Shown: positions 16,358 through 24,386 of the stretch, one piece after another
Layout of the letters: the number at the start of each line of letters is the position of its first letter
Position numbering within the stretch: position 1 is the stretch's first letter
Assembly (NCBI GenBank): GCA_949296415.1
Contig: CASFQC010000017.1
Span: forward strand, 1 to 38,580
Reading direction: 5' to 3'
Origin: an uncultured Bacteroides sp.
Lineage (GTDB): Bacteria; Bacteroidota; Bacteroidia; Bacteroidales; Bacteroidaceae
DNA: 38,580 nucleotides
Translations under genes and position numbers: made by a program
Notes under the pieces: generated by a model
The model's database searches: none
Seen by the model: the letters and a program-made list of their open reading frames with translations, nothing else
Told to the model about the DNA's origin: nothing

Positions 16358-16361
16358 TAAT
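16348..16361. promoter_or_regulatory. ATTAC-N4-GTAAT dyad over the -7 box, proximal operator candidate
   Basis: ATTACATTTGTAAT is a dyad with five-base arms that encloses the whole -7 element TACATTTG. A protein bound here would block transcription of the XRE gene. It repeats the arms of the dyad at 16281-16294. Confidence 0.5.
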
Positions 16362-16394
16362 CGCAAAACAGAATGCTTTAATCTACCTATTAAT

Positions 16395-16826
16395 ATGTCT
16401 ACAATAAAAGATAGGATAAAACTGATAATGAGCCGGGAACAACTCACAGCTGGTGCATTTGCCGAAAATATCGGGGTAGCTCAAGCTACAATCTCACATA
16501 TCCTGGGTGAAAGAAACAAATATCCCAGTACAGATTTTATTCTTCGTTTACATCAGAGGTATGCGGATATTAATTTGGACTGGCTACTTACGGGCAAAGG
16601 AACCATGACCTGTACGGACATAGATTCAGAGACACCAAAAACAGAAGATTATCCGCTATTTGGTAAGATGACAAATGCCCCTACTGATAGGGGCTTGCCT
16701 GATAAGGAACTTAAGCTTTCAGTGAATAACGATATGTCATGTAAAGAAAAGCCCCAGAGAAAGATTACAGAGATACGGGTATTCTTTGATGATAATACGT
16801 ATGAAATATTTAAGCCTGAGAAATAA
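16395..16826 (+). CDS. XRE-family helix-turn-helix regulator
   Basis: The 143-residue protein has an N-terminal HTH of the Cro/C1 type (about residues 3-65: IKDRIKLIMSREQLTAGAFAENIGVAQATISHILGERNKYPSTDFILRL in pattern, ending DINLDWLLTGKG). A low-complexity linker follows. It ends in a short conserved-looking tail, KITEIRVFFDDNTYEIFKPEK in outline, that may mediate dimerisation or ligand sensing. It has a full consensus promoter overlapped by one of two identical-armed dyads, which suggests autorepression. It stands alone, with no toxin, phage or mobile gene beside it. The target genes cannot be read from the window. Confidence 0.88.
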   Translation: MSTIKDRIKLIMSREQLTAGAFAENIGVAQATISHILGERNKYPSTDFILRLHQRYADINLDWLLTGKGTMTCTDIDSETPKTEDYPLFGKMTNAPTDRGLPDKELKLSVNNDMSCKEKPQRKITEIRVFFDDNTYEIFKPEK

Positions 16827-17275
16827 AGATGTAGCACCTGGATTTGAAGCCATTTTGCTTAATCTGTATGAGACGGGAAGATGGGGAGCACAACAGGATT
16901 GGCAGCTATTATTTTGTATGTTAATAGCTCTCTGACTGGCCACATTCCGGGAAATTTCATATTTGTTATTCTTGCTTTAAATGAATAGAGTTTAATGATG
17001 GTGTGTGGCAGAGGTATGATATTAACAAGGGTATAGTTTACAAAAAAACGGATAGACGTACCATTTTCATAGACACCTGTTCATAATGCACGTGTCTTCC
17101 TGAAAAAGGTATGGGGTGATCTTCTTTCCGTACTCCGTTTCGCATATATAATGTCATGTAAGAAGAGCTGAGTTCTGAGAATAGGGAAAGGTTGGTCATT
17201 TGCCGGTATCAGTGAATTTTGGCATGAAACCCCTTCTTATATCAACAGAAATATTATAACATAGCAATCAGCTGT
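16827..17275. other. Intergenic region, no gene seen
   Basis: AT-rich DNA with stops in all frames. The only structure I see is a small stem AGCTATTA / TAATAGCT (16904-16929, ten-base loop) about 80 bases after the XRE stop. It may serve as a weak terminator. Confidence 0.5.
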
Positions 17276-17305
17276 TTGTGTTACAGGCAAAATGCAACAG
17301 TACCC

Positions 17306-17563
17306 ATGTATGGAGCTACAGAGCGATGCGGGCTGGACGAACTGGCCGAACAGGTGATACAAAGAAGGCATACGCAGATTGTCCGGATGAACATTATGAA
17401 GGAAATACACAACGCCGCCGAATCCGCTCACTCGTTAAGTATGATCCCAATGCCCTGGAATGATAAACAGCGACATGAGTCACACACACGAATGCGACAA
17501 TAAAGCGCAGAAAGCTATCTTGAAAGTGCACTCAACGAAGATGAAGATGTGCTCGCGGAATAA
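17306..17563 (+). pseudogene. Possible decayed small gene with one internal stop
   Basis: From ATG 17306 the frame reads MYGATERCGLDELAEQVIQR and on to HTRMRQ, then TAA at 17501-17503. The same frame continues as SAESYLESALNEDEDVLAE to TAA at 17561-17563. The last part has the charged, helical look of a true C-terminus and lies 17 bases before a strong terminator. I recognise no family. It could equally be chance. Confidence 0.3.
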
Positions 17564-17579
17564 GAATATACGGGTATAA

Positions 17580-17620
17580 GAAAATCCCCTGCAAACTCAC
17601 CTAGTCTACAGGGGATTTTC
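17580..17620. terminator. Bidirectional intrinsic terminator
   Basis: GAAAATCCCCTG and CAGGGGATTTTC form a perfect 12-bp stem with a 17-base loop and T-rich arms on either strand. It can end transcripts from the left (decayed frame) and from the minus-strand lipoprotein gene at 17655-18077. Confidence 0.85.
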
Positions 17621-17654
17621 TCATATAAGAGCTTTCAGTTTCCTACTCTACGTT

Positions 17655-18077
17655 TTATCTATATGAAGAATCTGTAAGTGTCACATTTCTATTATCCAAA
17701 ATACCGGTCAGATAGTGTTCCCTGACTTGCACGTTATCAAAGTATCCTATCTCCCCCGCACCGTAATCCATTTCTATTCTTTCTTGGGAATCATCAGTCC
17801 AGTGCCATGTAAAATAACGGGTCTCTTTATAATACGGTTGCAACTCACCGGAACGGTAATAAAGATATTCTTTGCATGAGTTGCCTGTCATGGTAAAATT
17901 CAATTGCAAGGTAACACGAACATTGTCGTCAGATTCGGTCATGTTAAATTCGTCTATCCATGTCCGGGCGCATAAACGTTGAGTCTGCATATCAATTTCG
18001 TCATCACCTCCACACGAAAAAAATGTAGTAGCGACAAGACAAAAAAGAGCAGTCCTTAACCAGTTAATTCTATTCAT
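17655..18077 (-). CDS. Small lipoprotein of unknown function
   Basis: The product of about 140 residues has a lipoprotein signal (MNRINWLRTALFCLVATTF then FSC) followed by the acidic stretch GGDDEID, so it is probably an outer-membrane and perhaps surface lipoprotein. The mature part is rich in aromatic strands (YLYYRSGELQPYY, RYFTWHWTDDSQERIEMDYG), suggesting a small lipocalin-like beta barrel. No named family is recognised. I chose the ATG at 18077 because longer starts overlap the predicted -7 box at 18107-18114; ATG 18083 is equally possible. It has its own promoter and terminator. Confidence 0.75.
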   Translation of the reverse strand: MNRINWLRTALFCLVATTFFSCGGDDEIDMQTQRLCARTWIDEFNMTESDDNVRVTLQLNFTMTGNSCKEYLYYRSGELQPYYKETRYFTWHWTDDSQERIEMDYGAGEIGYFDNVQVREHYLTGILDNRNVTLTDSSYR

Positions 18078-18106
18078 AATCATTATATTCTTTGGATTGT
18101 GACGTG

Positions 18107-18114
18107 CAAACATA
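18107..18114 (-). promoter_or_regulatory. -7 box (TATGTTTG) of the small lipoprotein gene
   Basis: TATGTTTG on the minus strand matches TAnnTTTG. CTG instead of TTG lies 20 bases upstream. This box fixes the start codon to 18083 or 18077. Confidence 0.5.
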
Positions 18115-18133
18115 CACATTTTTTTAATAAAAG

Positions 18134-19276
18134 TCAGTATTTTGATTGATATTTTTTATAGAAAATATAGAAGAGTATGAATCCTGCAAAAGCAAAAGGC
18201 ACTCCTGTTATTGCCGGATAGCGTAGCCCTTCAGCCACGGCGAGTCCTCCGGCATAAGCACCTACAGCATTACCCAAGTTGAACGCCATCTGTACACATG
18301 CTCCGCCAAGCAATTCCCCTCCAGGGGCTACCCTAATAATAAGTACTTGTTCTGGACTGGATACGGCGAACAGTCCTGCTGTACATAATGTCATCAGTAT
18401 AGCCGAGCAAATCGGATGGGGCGACAGAAAGAATATGAGCAACAGAATGATGCAGATGCCTGCCTGGACAGTAGTACCCACACGCCCTGGAGTATAGCGA
18501 TCAGACAGCTTTCCGCTGGCCAGATTGCCTATAACCATACCAAAGCCTGCCAGAATCATCAAAGCCGTAATGCTCCCTTCGCTGAATCCTGAAACCTGGA
18601 TAAGTAAAGGATTGATGTAGCTATACCAGCAGAACACTCCGCCATTGCCTAAGGCTGTCGCGCCTAACAACAACCACGGCGCAGGTTTCTTCAGAAATCG
18701 GAACTGCCCTTTAAATCCGGTGTCTTGCAAGTTGGATACCATAGGTACCCATCTCCATATATAATATAGAACAACCACGCTCCAGCAGCTTACCAGCAAG
18801 AAAGTGACACGCCAGGACAGCATGTGGCTTAAGGATGTGCCCAAAGGGACACCGAACAGATTGGCTACAGTCATGCCGGCAATCATAATGGAAACGGCTT
18901 CCGCATTGTGTTCTTTGTCTACCAGTTTGCCTGCAACAATTGAAGCGACACCGAAATAGGCTCCATGAGGAAGTCCCGAAATGAAACGCCCGATAAGGAG
19001 CATCCAATATCCTTTTGCAGATGCCGCACACAGATTGCCAGCCAGCATCAGAACCATAAGGAACAACAGTGTATGTTTCAACGGATATTTGCGTGCCCAA
19101 ATCAGAATGGGCGCACCGCAACATACGCCAAGAGCATAAGCAGATATGAAATGTCCTGCTGCCGGGATGCTTATATCCAAATCTGCAGCGACATAGGGCA
19201 AAATGCCCATCATGGTAAATTCGGCAATGCCCAATCCCAGAGTGCCGAAAGCCAACGCAATCAAGCTTTTCTTCAT
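18134..19276 (-). CDS. MFS exporter, DHA1 type (AraJ/NepI-like)
   Basis: The product of about 380 residues has twelve hydrophobic segments. It shows the DHA1 hallmarks of drug or sugar efflux carriers: GIAEFTMMGILPYVAADL in helix 1, the loop 2-3 segment ARKYPLKHTLL, and GRFISGLPHGAYFGVASIVAGKLV in helices 4-5. This points to the AraJ/YdhP/NepI group, which exports sugars, nucleosides or drugs by proton antiport. The substrate is not predictable. The start is set by the promoter: transcription would begin near 19294, so the ATG at 19276 is used and not the longer frame. It is monocistronic. Confidence 0.92.
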   Translation of the reverse strand: MKKSLIALAFGTLGLGIAEFTMMGILPYVAADLDISIPAAGHFISAYALGVCCGAPILIWARKYPLKHTLLFLMVLMLAGNLCAASAKGYWMLLIGRFISGLPHGAYFGVASIVAGKLVDKEHNAEAVSIMIAGMTVANLFGVPLGTSLSHMLSWRVTFLLVSCWSVVVLYYIWRWVPMVSNLQDTGFKGQFRFLKKPAPWLLLGATALGNGGVFCWYSYINPLLIQVSGFSEGSITALMILAGFGMVIGNLASGKLSDRYTPGRVGTTVQAGICIILLLIFFLSPHPICSAILMTLCTAGLFAVSSPEQVLIIRVAPGGELLGGACVQMAFNLGNAVGAYAGGLAVAEGLRYPAITGVPFAFAGFILFYIFYKKYQSKY

Positions 19277-19297
19277 ATATTCATTTTTTTGAGGGCG

Positions 19298-19327
19298 CAA
19301 AATTACCGCTTTGGGACCAATCTGCAA
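19298..19327 (-). promoter_or_regulatory. Promoter of the MFS exporter gene
   Basis: On the minus strand TTG (19327-19325) is followed after 19 bases by TAATTTTG (19305-19298), a good consensus match. The ATG lies about 18 bases after the expected transcription start. Confidence 0.65.
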
Positions 19328-19373
19328 AACCCGCACAGAAAATATTCTGTATATATTTGTATGTCAACGACTT

Positions 19374-19494
19374 GGTGCGAACGGACTTACCGCTTCATGC
19401 GAATAGGTTCACAACATCCTATGAATGGGTCCGCAGCATGCTATGTATAGGTTCACAGCGTGCTGCGGATAGGTTCATATCTCTCCACATATGG
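19374..19494 (+). repeat. Dyad-containing tandem repeat, site 2 (22-bp units)
   Basis: The lead GGTGCGAA is followed by exact 22-bp units starting at 19382, 19404, 19426 and 19448 and a longer last unit at 19470. Each unit is a four-base spacer (often TAGG) plus an imperfect 18-bp dyad such as GTCCGCAGC...GCTATG or TTCACAGC...GCTGCGGA. It is the same family as 15075-15184 and 32823-32921. Confidence 0.9.
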
Positions 19495-19602
19495 AATCGC
19501 ATTGAAAGTAGGGATTCCCTTCTTTACAATACCATTCCATAGGCCGGTGTGAAGAGTGGTCAAAAAGAAAGCAGTCTTCCTTTATTATTGCCAAATTAGT
19601 TG

Positions 19603-19610
19603 TACTTTTG
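19603..19610 (+). promoter_or_regulatory. -7 box (TACTTTTG) directly before mutS2
   Basis: TACTTTTG matches TAnnTTTG and ends only four bases before the mutS2 ATG at 19615. The expected transcription start falls on or next to the start codon. The -33 region is a weak match. Confidence 0.5.
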
Positions 19611-19614
19611 CAAC

Positions 19615-22137
19615 ATGATATACCCACAGAATTTTGAACAGAAGATAGGATTTGAGCAAATACGGCAATTGCTGTGCGACAAGTGTTTAAGTGCGTTAGG
19701 AGAAGAAAGGGTTGCCGATATGGCTTTCAGTGACCGGTTCGAGTCTGTCAATGAATGGCTGGAACAGACGGCAGAATTCATGCGGATACTGCATGAGGCG
19801 GAAGACTTTCCGGCCCGGCATTTTTTCGATGTAAGGCCATCAATTAAGCGTATCAGAGTAGAAGGCATGTATCTGGATGAACAGGAATTGTTTGATTTGC
19901 TCCGTTCATTGGAGACGATACGCGATATCGTGCGTTTTCTCACACACAATGATAGTGGTGAAATTCCCTACCCTCATCTGAACAGACTGGCACAAGACAT
20001 TGTTGTCTTTCCAAATATCATTTCAAAAATCAACAGCATTTTGTCCCCTTACGGGAAAATTAAAGATAATGCTTCTCCCGAATTGGCCCGCATCCGCCGT
20101 GAATTGGCTGCTACGATAGGAGGCATATCGCAAACGCTTAACAGCATATTACGCAAAGCGCAGTCCGAAGGTGTTGTGGAAAAGGATGTGACTCCGACCG
20201 TCCGCGACGGCCGCTTGGTCATTCCCGTAGCTCCTGCATTGAAACGGAAAATAAGAGGAATAGTGCATGATGAGTCTGCCAGCGGAAAAACTGTTTTCAT
20301 AGAACCTGCAGAGGTGGTGGAAGCCAACAATAGGATCAGAGAACTGGAAGGCGATGAACGGAGGGAAATCATACGCATCCTTACAGATTTTTCCAACGAG
20401 ATCCGACCGTCCGTAGATTTGATACTGGTATCTTATGATTTTCTGGCCGAGATAGACTTCATTCGAGCCAAAGCTTTGTTGGCAGAACAGTTGCGGGGGA
20501 TAAGACCTGTCATCGGAAATTATCCGTTAATAGATTGGGCTATGGCTGTCCATCCCCTTTTACAAATATCTTTGGCAAGACATGGGAAAAAAGTTGTCCC
20601 CCTTGATATCAGGCTTGATGAGCGGCAACGCATACTTATCATATCAGGACCGAATGCAGGAGGAAAGTCTGTATGTCTGAAAACAGTGGGACTTCTGCAA
20701 TACATGCTTCAGTGTGGCCTCCCGATTCCTGTTCACGAAAGCAGCCGTGCAGGCATATTTAGCGACATCTTTATTGATATAGGCGATGAACAGTCTATTG
20801 AAAACGATTTGAGCACATATTCGTCACATCTGACAAATATGAAGATTATGCTGAAACGTTGCAATGAAAACAGTCTGATTCTGATTGATGAGTTCGGAAG
20901 CGGCACCGAGCCCCAAATAGGAGGCGCCATTGCAGAAGCTGTACTCAAGCGTTTGAATGAACGCCATGCTTTGGGAGTGATTACCACGCATTACCAAAAC
21001 TTGAAACTGTTTGCCGATGACCACGAAGGACTGGTTAATGGAGCTATGCTATATGACAGGCATATGATGCAGGCTTTGTTCCAATTGCAGATAGGGCAAC
21101 CTGGAAGTTCTTTCGCCATAGAAATTGCCCGGAAAATAGGATTGCCGGAAGATGTCATAGCCGATGCCTCGCAAATAGTGGGAAGCGATTATATAAATGC
21201 CGACAAATATCTGCAGGATATTATCCGCGATAAACGTTATTGGGAGAACAAAAGGCAGAATATCAGGATCCGTGAAAAACAATTGGAAGATACTTATGCA
21301 GGATATCGGAAAAACATGGAGGAGTTGCAACAGTCTCGCAAAGAAATATTGCAGAAAGCCAGAGACGAGGCGGAACGGTTGCTGCAGGAAGCCAATGCGC
21401 GTATAGAGAATACCATAAGAAGTATAAAAGAGGCTCAGGCCGAAAAGGAAAAAACAAAGCAGATAAGAAAAGAGCTGTCCGATTTTCAGAATACTATTGA
21501 TGAGATTACCCGACAAAATCAGGAAAATGAGATAGCCCGGAAAATGGAGAAACTGCGTGAACGGCAGTTGAGGAAGAAAAACAAAGGTAAAAACAATGTG
21601 CCTCAGTCTGGGACATCGTCTGAAGAGCAAATGACGGCGGCAGCGAAGAGAGAGAGAGAAAGACAGACCTCACTCGTACCGGGAACTCAGGTCAGGCTTA
21701 AAGGCCAAAGCGCTGTCGGCAGAATTTTGGAGGTTAACGGACAAAATGCCACAGTTGCGTTCGGAAATATGAAAACAAATGTCAAGTTAGACCGTTTGGA
21801 ATTCTGCGGACTTCACGCAGCAAAAGAGCTATCGGCCAAAAGCTCATTTGTCAGTGTGCAGACCCAAGATGCCATGCACGAAAAGAAACTGAATTTCAGG
21901 CAGGACATTGATGTCCGTGGTATGCGGGGAGACGAAGCGTTGCAGGCAGTCACTTATTTCATAGACGATGCTATCCAGGTAGGCGCACAACGTGTGCGCA
22001 TTCTGCATGGTACAGGAACAGGCATTCTGCGCACACTTATCAGACAGTATCTGAAGACAGTTTCGGGAGTGAAAGATTTTCACGACGAACATGTACAGTT
22101 GGGAGGAGCAGGTATTACAGTAGTCGAACTTCTTTAA
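19615..22137 (+). CDS. mutS2: MutS2-type ATPase with Smr endonuclease domain
   Basis: MutS2 proteins are DNA- or ribosome-associated ATPases. They suppress recombination in some bacteria and rescue collided ribosomes in others. The 840-residue product has the MutS core and clamp regions (1-320), Walker A GPNAGGKS (about 345-352), Walker B LILIDEFGSGTEP (about 421-433) and the ABC-type His in ITTHYQNLK. A long charged coiled coil spans about 520-660, followed by a KOW-like strand (VPGTQVRLKGQSAVGRIL). The C-terminal Smr domain (about 765-840) has DVRGMRGDEAL and the HGTGTG motif. It has no MutS1 mismatch-recognition domain. The start is ATG 19615, since homologues begin near MIYPQNFEQKIGF. The serine dehydratase gene follows after about 40 bases without a terminator. 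Confidence 0.96.
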   Translation: MIYPQNFEQKIGFEQIRQLLCDKCLSALGEERVADMAFSDRFESVNEWLEQTAEFMRILHEAEDFPARHFFDVRPSIKRIRVEGMYLDEQELFDLLRSLETIRDIVRFLTHNDSGEIPYPHLNRLAQDIVVFPNIISKINSILSPYGKIKDNASPELARIRRELAATIGGISQTLNSILRKAQSEGVVEKDVTPTVRDGRLVIPVAPALKRKIRGIVHDESASGKTVFIEPAEVVEANNRIRELEGDERREIIRILTDFSNEIRPSVDLILVSYDFLAEIDFIRAKALLAEQLRGIRPVIGNYPLIDWAMAVHPLLQISLARHGKKVVPLDIRLDERQRILIISGPNAGGKSVCLKTVGLLQYMLQCGLPIPVHESSRAGIFSDIFIDIGDEQSIENDLSTYSSHLTNMKIMLKRCNENSLILIDEFGSGTEPQIGGAIAEAVLKRLNERHALGVITTHYQNLKLFADDHEGLVNGAMLYDRHMMQALFQLQIGQPGSSFAIEIARKIGLPEDVIADASQIVGSDYINADKYLQDIIRDKRYWENKRQNIRIREKQLEDTYAGYRKNMEELQQSRKEILQKARDEAERLLQEANARIENTIRSIKEAQAEKEKTKQIRKELSDFQNTIDEITRQNQENEIARKMEKLRERQLRKKNKGKNNVPQSGTSSEEQMTAAAKRERERQTSLVPGTQVRLKGQSAVGRILEVNGQNATVAFGNMKTNVKLDRLEFCGLHAAKELSAKSSFVSVQTQDAMHEKKLNFRQDIDVRGMRGDEALQAVTYFIDDAIQVGAQRVRILHGTGTGILRTLIRQYLKTVSGVKDFHDEHVQLGGAGITVVELL

Positions 22138-22180
22138 ATGAACGGCAAATTCATATCAATATCAAATGAGTGTACAACAT

Positions 22181-23398
22181 ATGAAATCCATAAAAGAACT
22201 TTATCGCATAGGAACAGGACCTTCCAGTAGCCATACTATGGGTCCCCGTAAGGCTGCGGAGATTTTTTTATCACGCCATCCTGAAGCTGTGGCATTCCGA
22301 GTGACCCTTTATGGCAGTCTGGCCGCTACCGGTAAAGGGCATATGACAAATGTGGCCATTACACAGGTGCTGCAACCTGTAGCTCCTGTAGAAATAATAT
22401 GGAAGCCAAAAGTATTTTTGCCTTTCCATCCTAATGGAATGAATTTCGTCTCGTTAGATTCCGAACAGAAAGAAACTGATTCGTGGACCGTATTCAGTAT
22501 AGGTGGTGGAGCCTTGGCTGAAGAAGGTGAAGGAGAATCATCTGTTAATACTCCGGATGTGTATGAGATGAATCTTATGACCGAAATCTTACATTGGTGT
22601 GAAAAGACAGGAAAAAGCTATTGGGAATATGTGGAGGAACGTGAGGAAAGTGACATTTGGGATTATCTGGCGGAAGTATGGAAAACCATGAAAGAAGCCA
22701 TACACCGTGGCTTGGACAATGAAGGTGTGCTGCCTGGTCCCTTGAACTTGCAACGGAAAGCGGCAGCCTACTTCATTAAAGCCAGCGGTTACAAGGCATC
22801 GCTTCAGTCACGCGGTCTCGTCTTTGCTTATGCGTTGGCTGTAAGCGAAGAAAATGCTTCGGGAGGAATGATCGTGACGGCTCCCACATGTGGTTCGTGT
22901 GGAGTGGTTCCCGCAGTCCTTTATCACCTGGAGCAAAGCAGAAATTTCAGTGACATAAGGATATTGCGCGCTTTGGCTACCGCCGGCCTTATTGGAAATA
23001 TTGTGAAAAGAAACGCGTCCATATCAGGAGCGGAGGCTGGTTGCCAGGCCGAGGTAGGCACAGCTTGTTCTATGGCTTCTGCCGCAGCCAACCAGCTGTT
23101 TGGAGGCAGTCCGGCTCAAATAGAGTATGCGGCAGAAATGGGATTAGAACATCATCTTGGTATGACATGCGACCCTGTATGCGGACTGGTTCAGATTCCG
23201 TGCATAGAAAGGAATGCCTATGCAGCCGCACGTGCGTTGGATGCAAATTTGTATTCCTCATTTACAGATGGCATGCATAGGGTTTCATTTGACAAAGTCG
23301 TTGAGGTTATGAAAGAGACCGGCAATGATTTACCTTCTCTTTATAAAGAGACAAGTGAAGGCGGATTGGCTAAAGATTATGAACAGATGGAAAAATAA
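22181..23398 (+). CDS. L-serine ammonia-lyase, iron-sulfur type
   Basis: The enzyme deaminates L-serine to pyruvate and ammonia using an oxygen-sensitive [4Fe-4S] cluster. The 405-residue protein is the single-chain form. The beta domain comes first (GTGPSSSHTMGPRKAAEIF, residues 12-30) and the alpha domain second, with TAPTCGSCGVVPAVL, ISGAEAGCQAEVGTACSMA and MTCDPVCGLVQIPCIER. The cysteines in the last two segments are the expected cluster ligands. The start is taken at MKSIKELYRIG, where homologues begin; an in-frame ATG at 22166 adds five residues. It lies downstream of mutS2 and five bases before an AraC-type gene, so it is probably co-transcribed with that regulator. Confidence 0.95.
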   Translation: MKSIKELYRIGTGPSSSHTMGPRKAAEIFLSRHPEAVAFRVTLYGSLAATGKGHMTNVAITQVLQPVAPVEIIWKPKVFLPFHPNGMNFVSLDSEQKETDSWTVFSIGGGALAEEGEGESSVNTPDVYEMNLMTEILHWCEKTGKSYWEYVEEREESDIWDYLAEVWKTMKEAIHRGLDNEGVLPGPLNLQRKAAAYFIKASGYKASLQSRGLVFAYALAVSEENASGGMIVTAPTCGSCGVVPAVLYHLEQSRNFSDIRILRALATAGLIGNIVKRNASISGAEAGCQAEVGTACSMASAAANQLFGGSPAQIEYAAEMGLEHHLGMTCDPVCGLVQIPCIERNAYAAARALDANLYSSFTDGMHRVSFDKVVEVMKETGNDLPSLYKETSEGGLAKDYEQMEK

Positions 23399-23403
23399 AA
23401 CTC

Positions 23404-24237
23404 ATGAAATATCCTCACGTAGATTTGCCTGTAGATATCATAGCATGGGATGATGTGGATAAAGAGATCCTTAATATTTATAAACAGTCATGTCGTTTGA
23501 AAGCATGCATCTTCGCGCTTTGCATGGAAGGAAATTTTACCGTATCCATAAATCTGTTGGATATAAAGATCAAGCCCAATGATTTTGTTACGCTATTACC
23601 GGGCACTATCATTCAGTTTCACGACCTTCAGGAGAAAGTACGTTTATGCTTCATGGGCTTTTCAGAACATTGCGTCAATGGCATCAACCTCTTTCAGGCA
23701 ACGATAAATTCTTTTTCCAATATAGTGGAATCCCCGGTCATTAATCTTGAACCACGGATTGCGTCATATTATAATGATTACATTTCTCTGATAGCCAAAA
23801 TTACTACAAGTTCGCATACTTTGACGACAAGTTGGGCACAGAAGGTTTTGGATCTGATGCTTTATGGAGTCAATAAGTTATATTCCAAACAACACCCTTC
23901 GTTAAAAAATCCCCCAACAAGAAGTGAAAGTATATGCAGAAAACTTATACAATTGGTCATTGAAAATTATACTACGGAACGGAGCGTACAATTTTATGCA
24001 GACAAGCTGAATGTATCCCTCCAGCACCTAAGCACAACAGTCAAACAGACTACAGGACGTAACGTGTTGGATATTATAGCTTATGTAGTGATAACAGATG
24101 CAAAATCCAAATTAAAGTCAACAGATATGACCGTACAAGAGATTGCATATTCACTGAATTTCCCGAGTCCGTCTTTTTTTGGGAAATATTTTAAGCGCTA
24201 TGTCGGCATGAGTCCATTGGAATATAAGATCAGTTAA
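23404..24237 (+). CDS. AraC-family transcriptional regulator
   Basis: The 277-residue protein has an N-terminal cupin-like sensing half (IKPNDFVTLLPGTIIQFHDLQ) and a C-terminal pair of helix-turn-helix motifs (about 170-277). Typical elements are LVIENYTTERSVQFYADKLNVSLQHLS and the second HTH with TVQEIAYSLNFPSPSFFGKYFKRYVGMSPLEYK. It starts five bases after the serine dehydratase stop, so the two are an operon. Control of serine catabolism is a fair inference. AraC regulators of this type in Bacteroidales sense small molecules that are mostly unknown. Confidence 0.92.
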   Translation: MKYPHVDLPVDIIAWDDVDKEILNIYKQSCRLKACIFALCMEGNFTVSINLLDIKIKPNDFVTLLPGTIIQFHDLQEKVRLCFMGFSEHCVNGINLFQATINSFSNIVESPVINLEPRIASYYNDYISLIAKITTSSHTLTTSWAQKVLDLMLYGVNKLYSKQHPSLKNPPTRSESICRKLIQLVIENYTTERSVQFYADKLNVSLQHLSTTVKQTTGRNVLDIIAYVVITDAKSKLKSTDMTVQEIAYSLNFPSPSFFGKYFKRYVGMSPLEYKIS

Positions 24238-24329
24238 TGGGACGGAACCTTATACCTGCAAAAAGAGAATAGACACACAAGGAATAACATTTATTATATG
24301 CAAAAAGCCATAGTATAAAAGAATATGGT

Positions 24330-24337
24330 TATATTTG
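24330..24337 (+). promoter_or_regulatory. -7 box (TATATTTG) before the DUF3298-type lipoprotein gene
   Basis: TATATTTG matches TAnnTTTG and lies 49 bases before the ATG. No clear TTG is found 19-21 bases upstream. Confidence 0.45.
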
Positions 24338-24386
24338 CCGTTACAGAATAAGTGACTTTATTGTGTTATAAAAGCATATTACGGTT

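Larger units (their letters stand above)
19277..19614. other. Divergent intergenic region between the MFS gene and mutS2
   Basis: Holds the MFS promoter (19298-19327), the second dyad-repeat array (19374-19494) and the mutS2 -7 box (19603-19610). The rest (about 19495-19600) shows no further structure to me. Confidence 0.6.
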
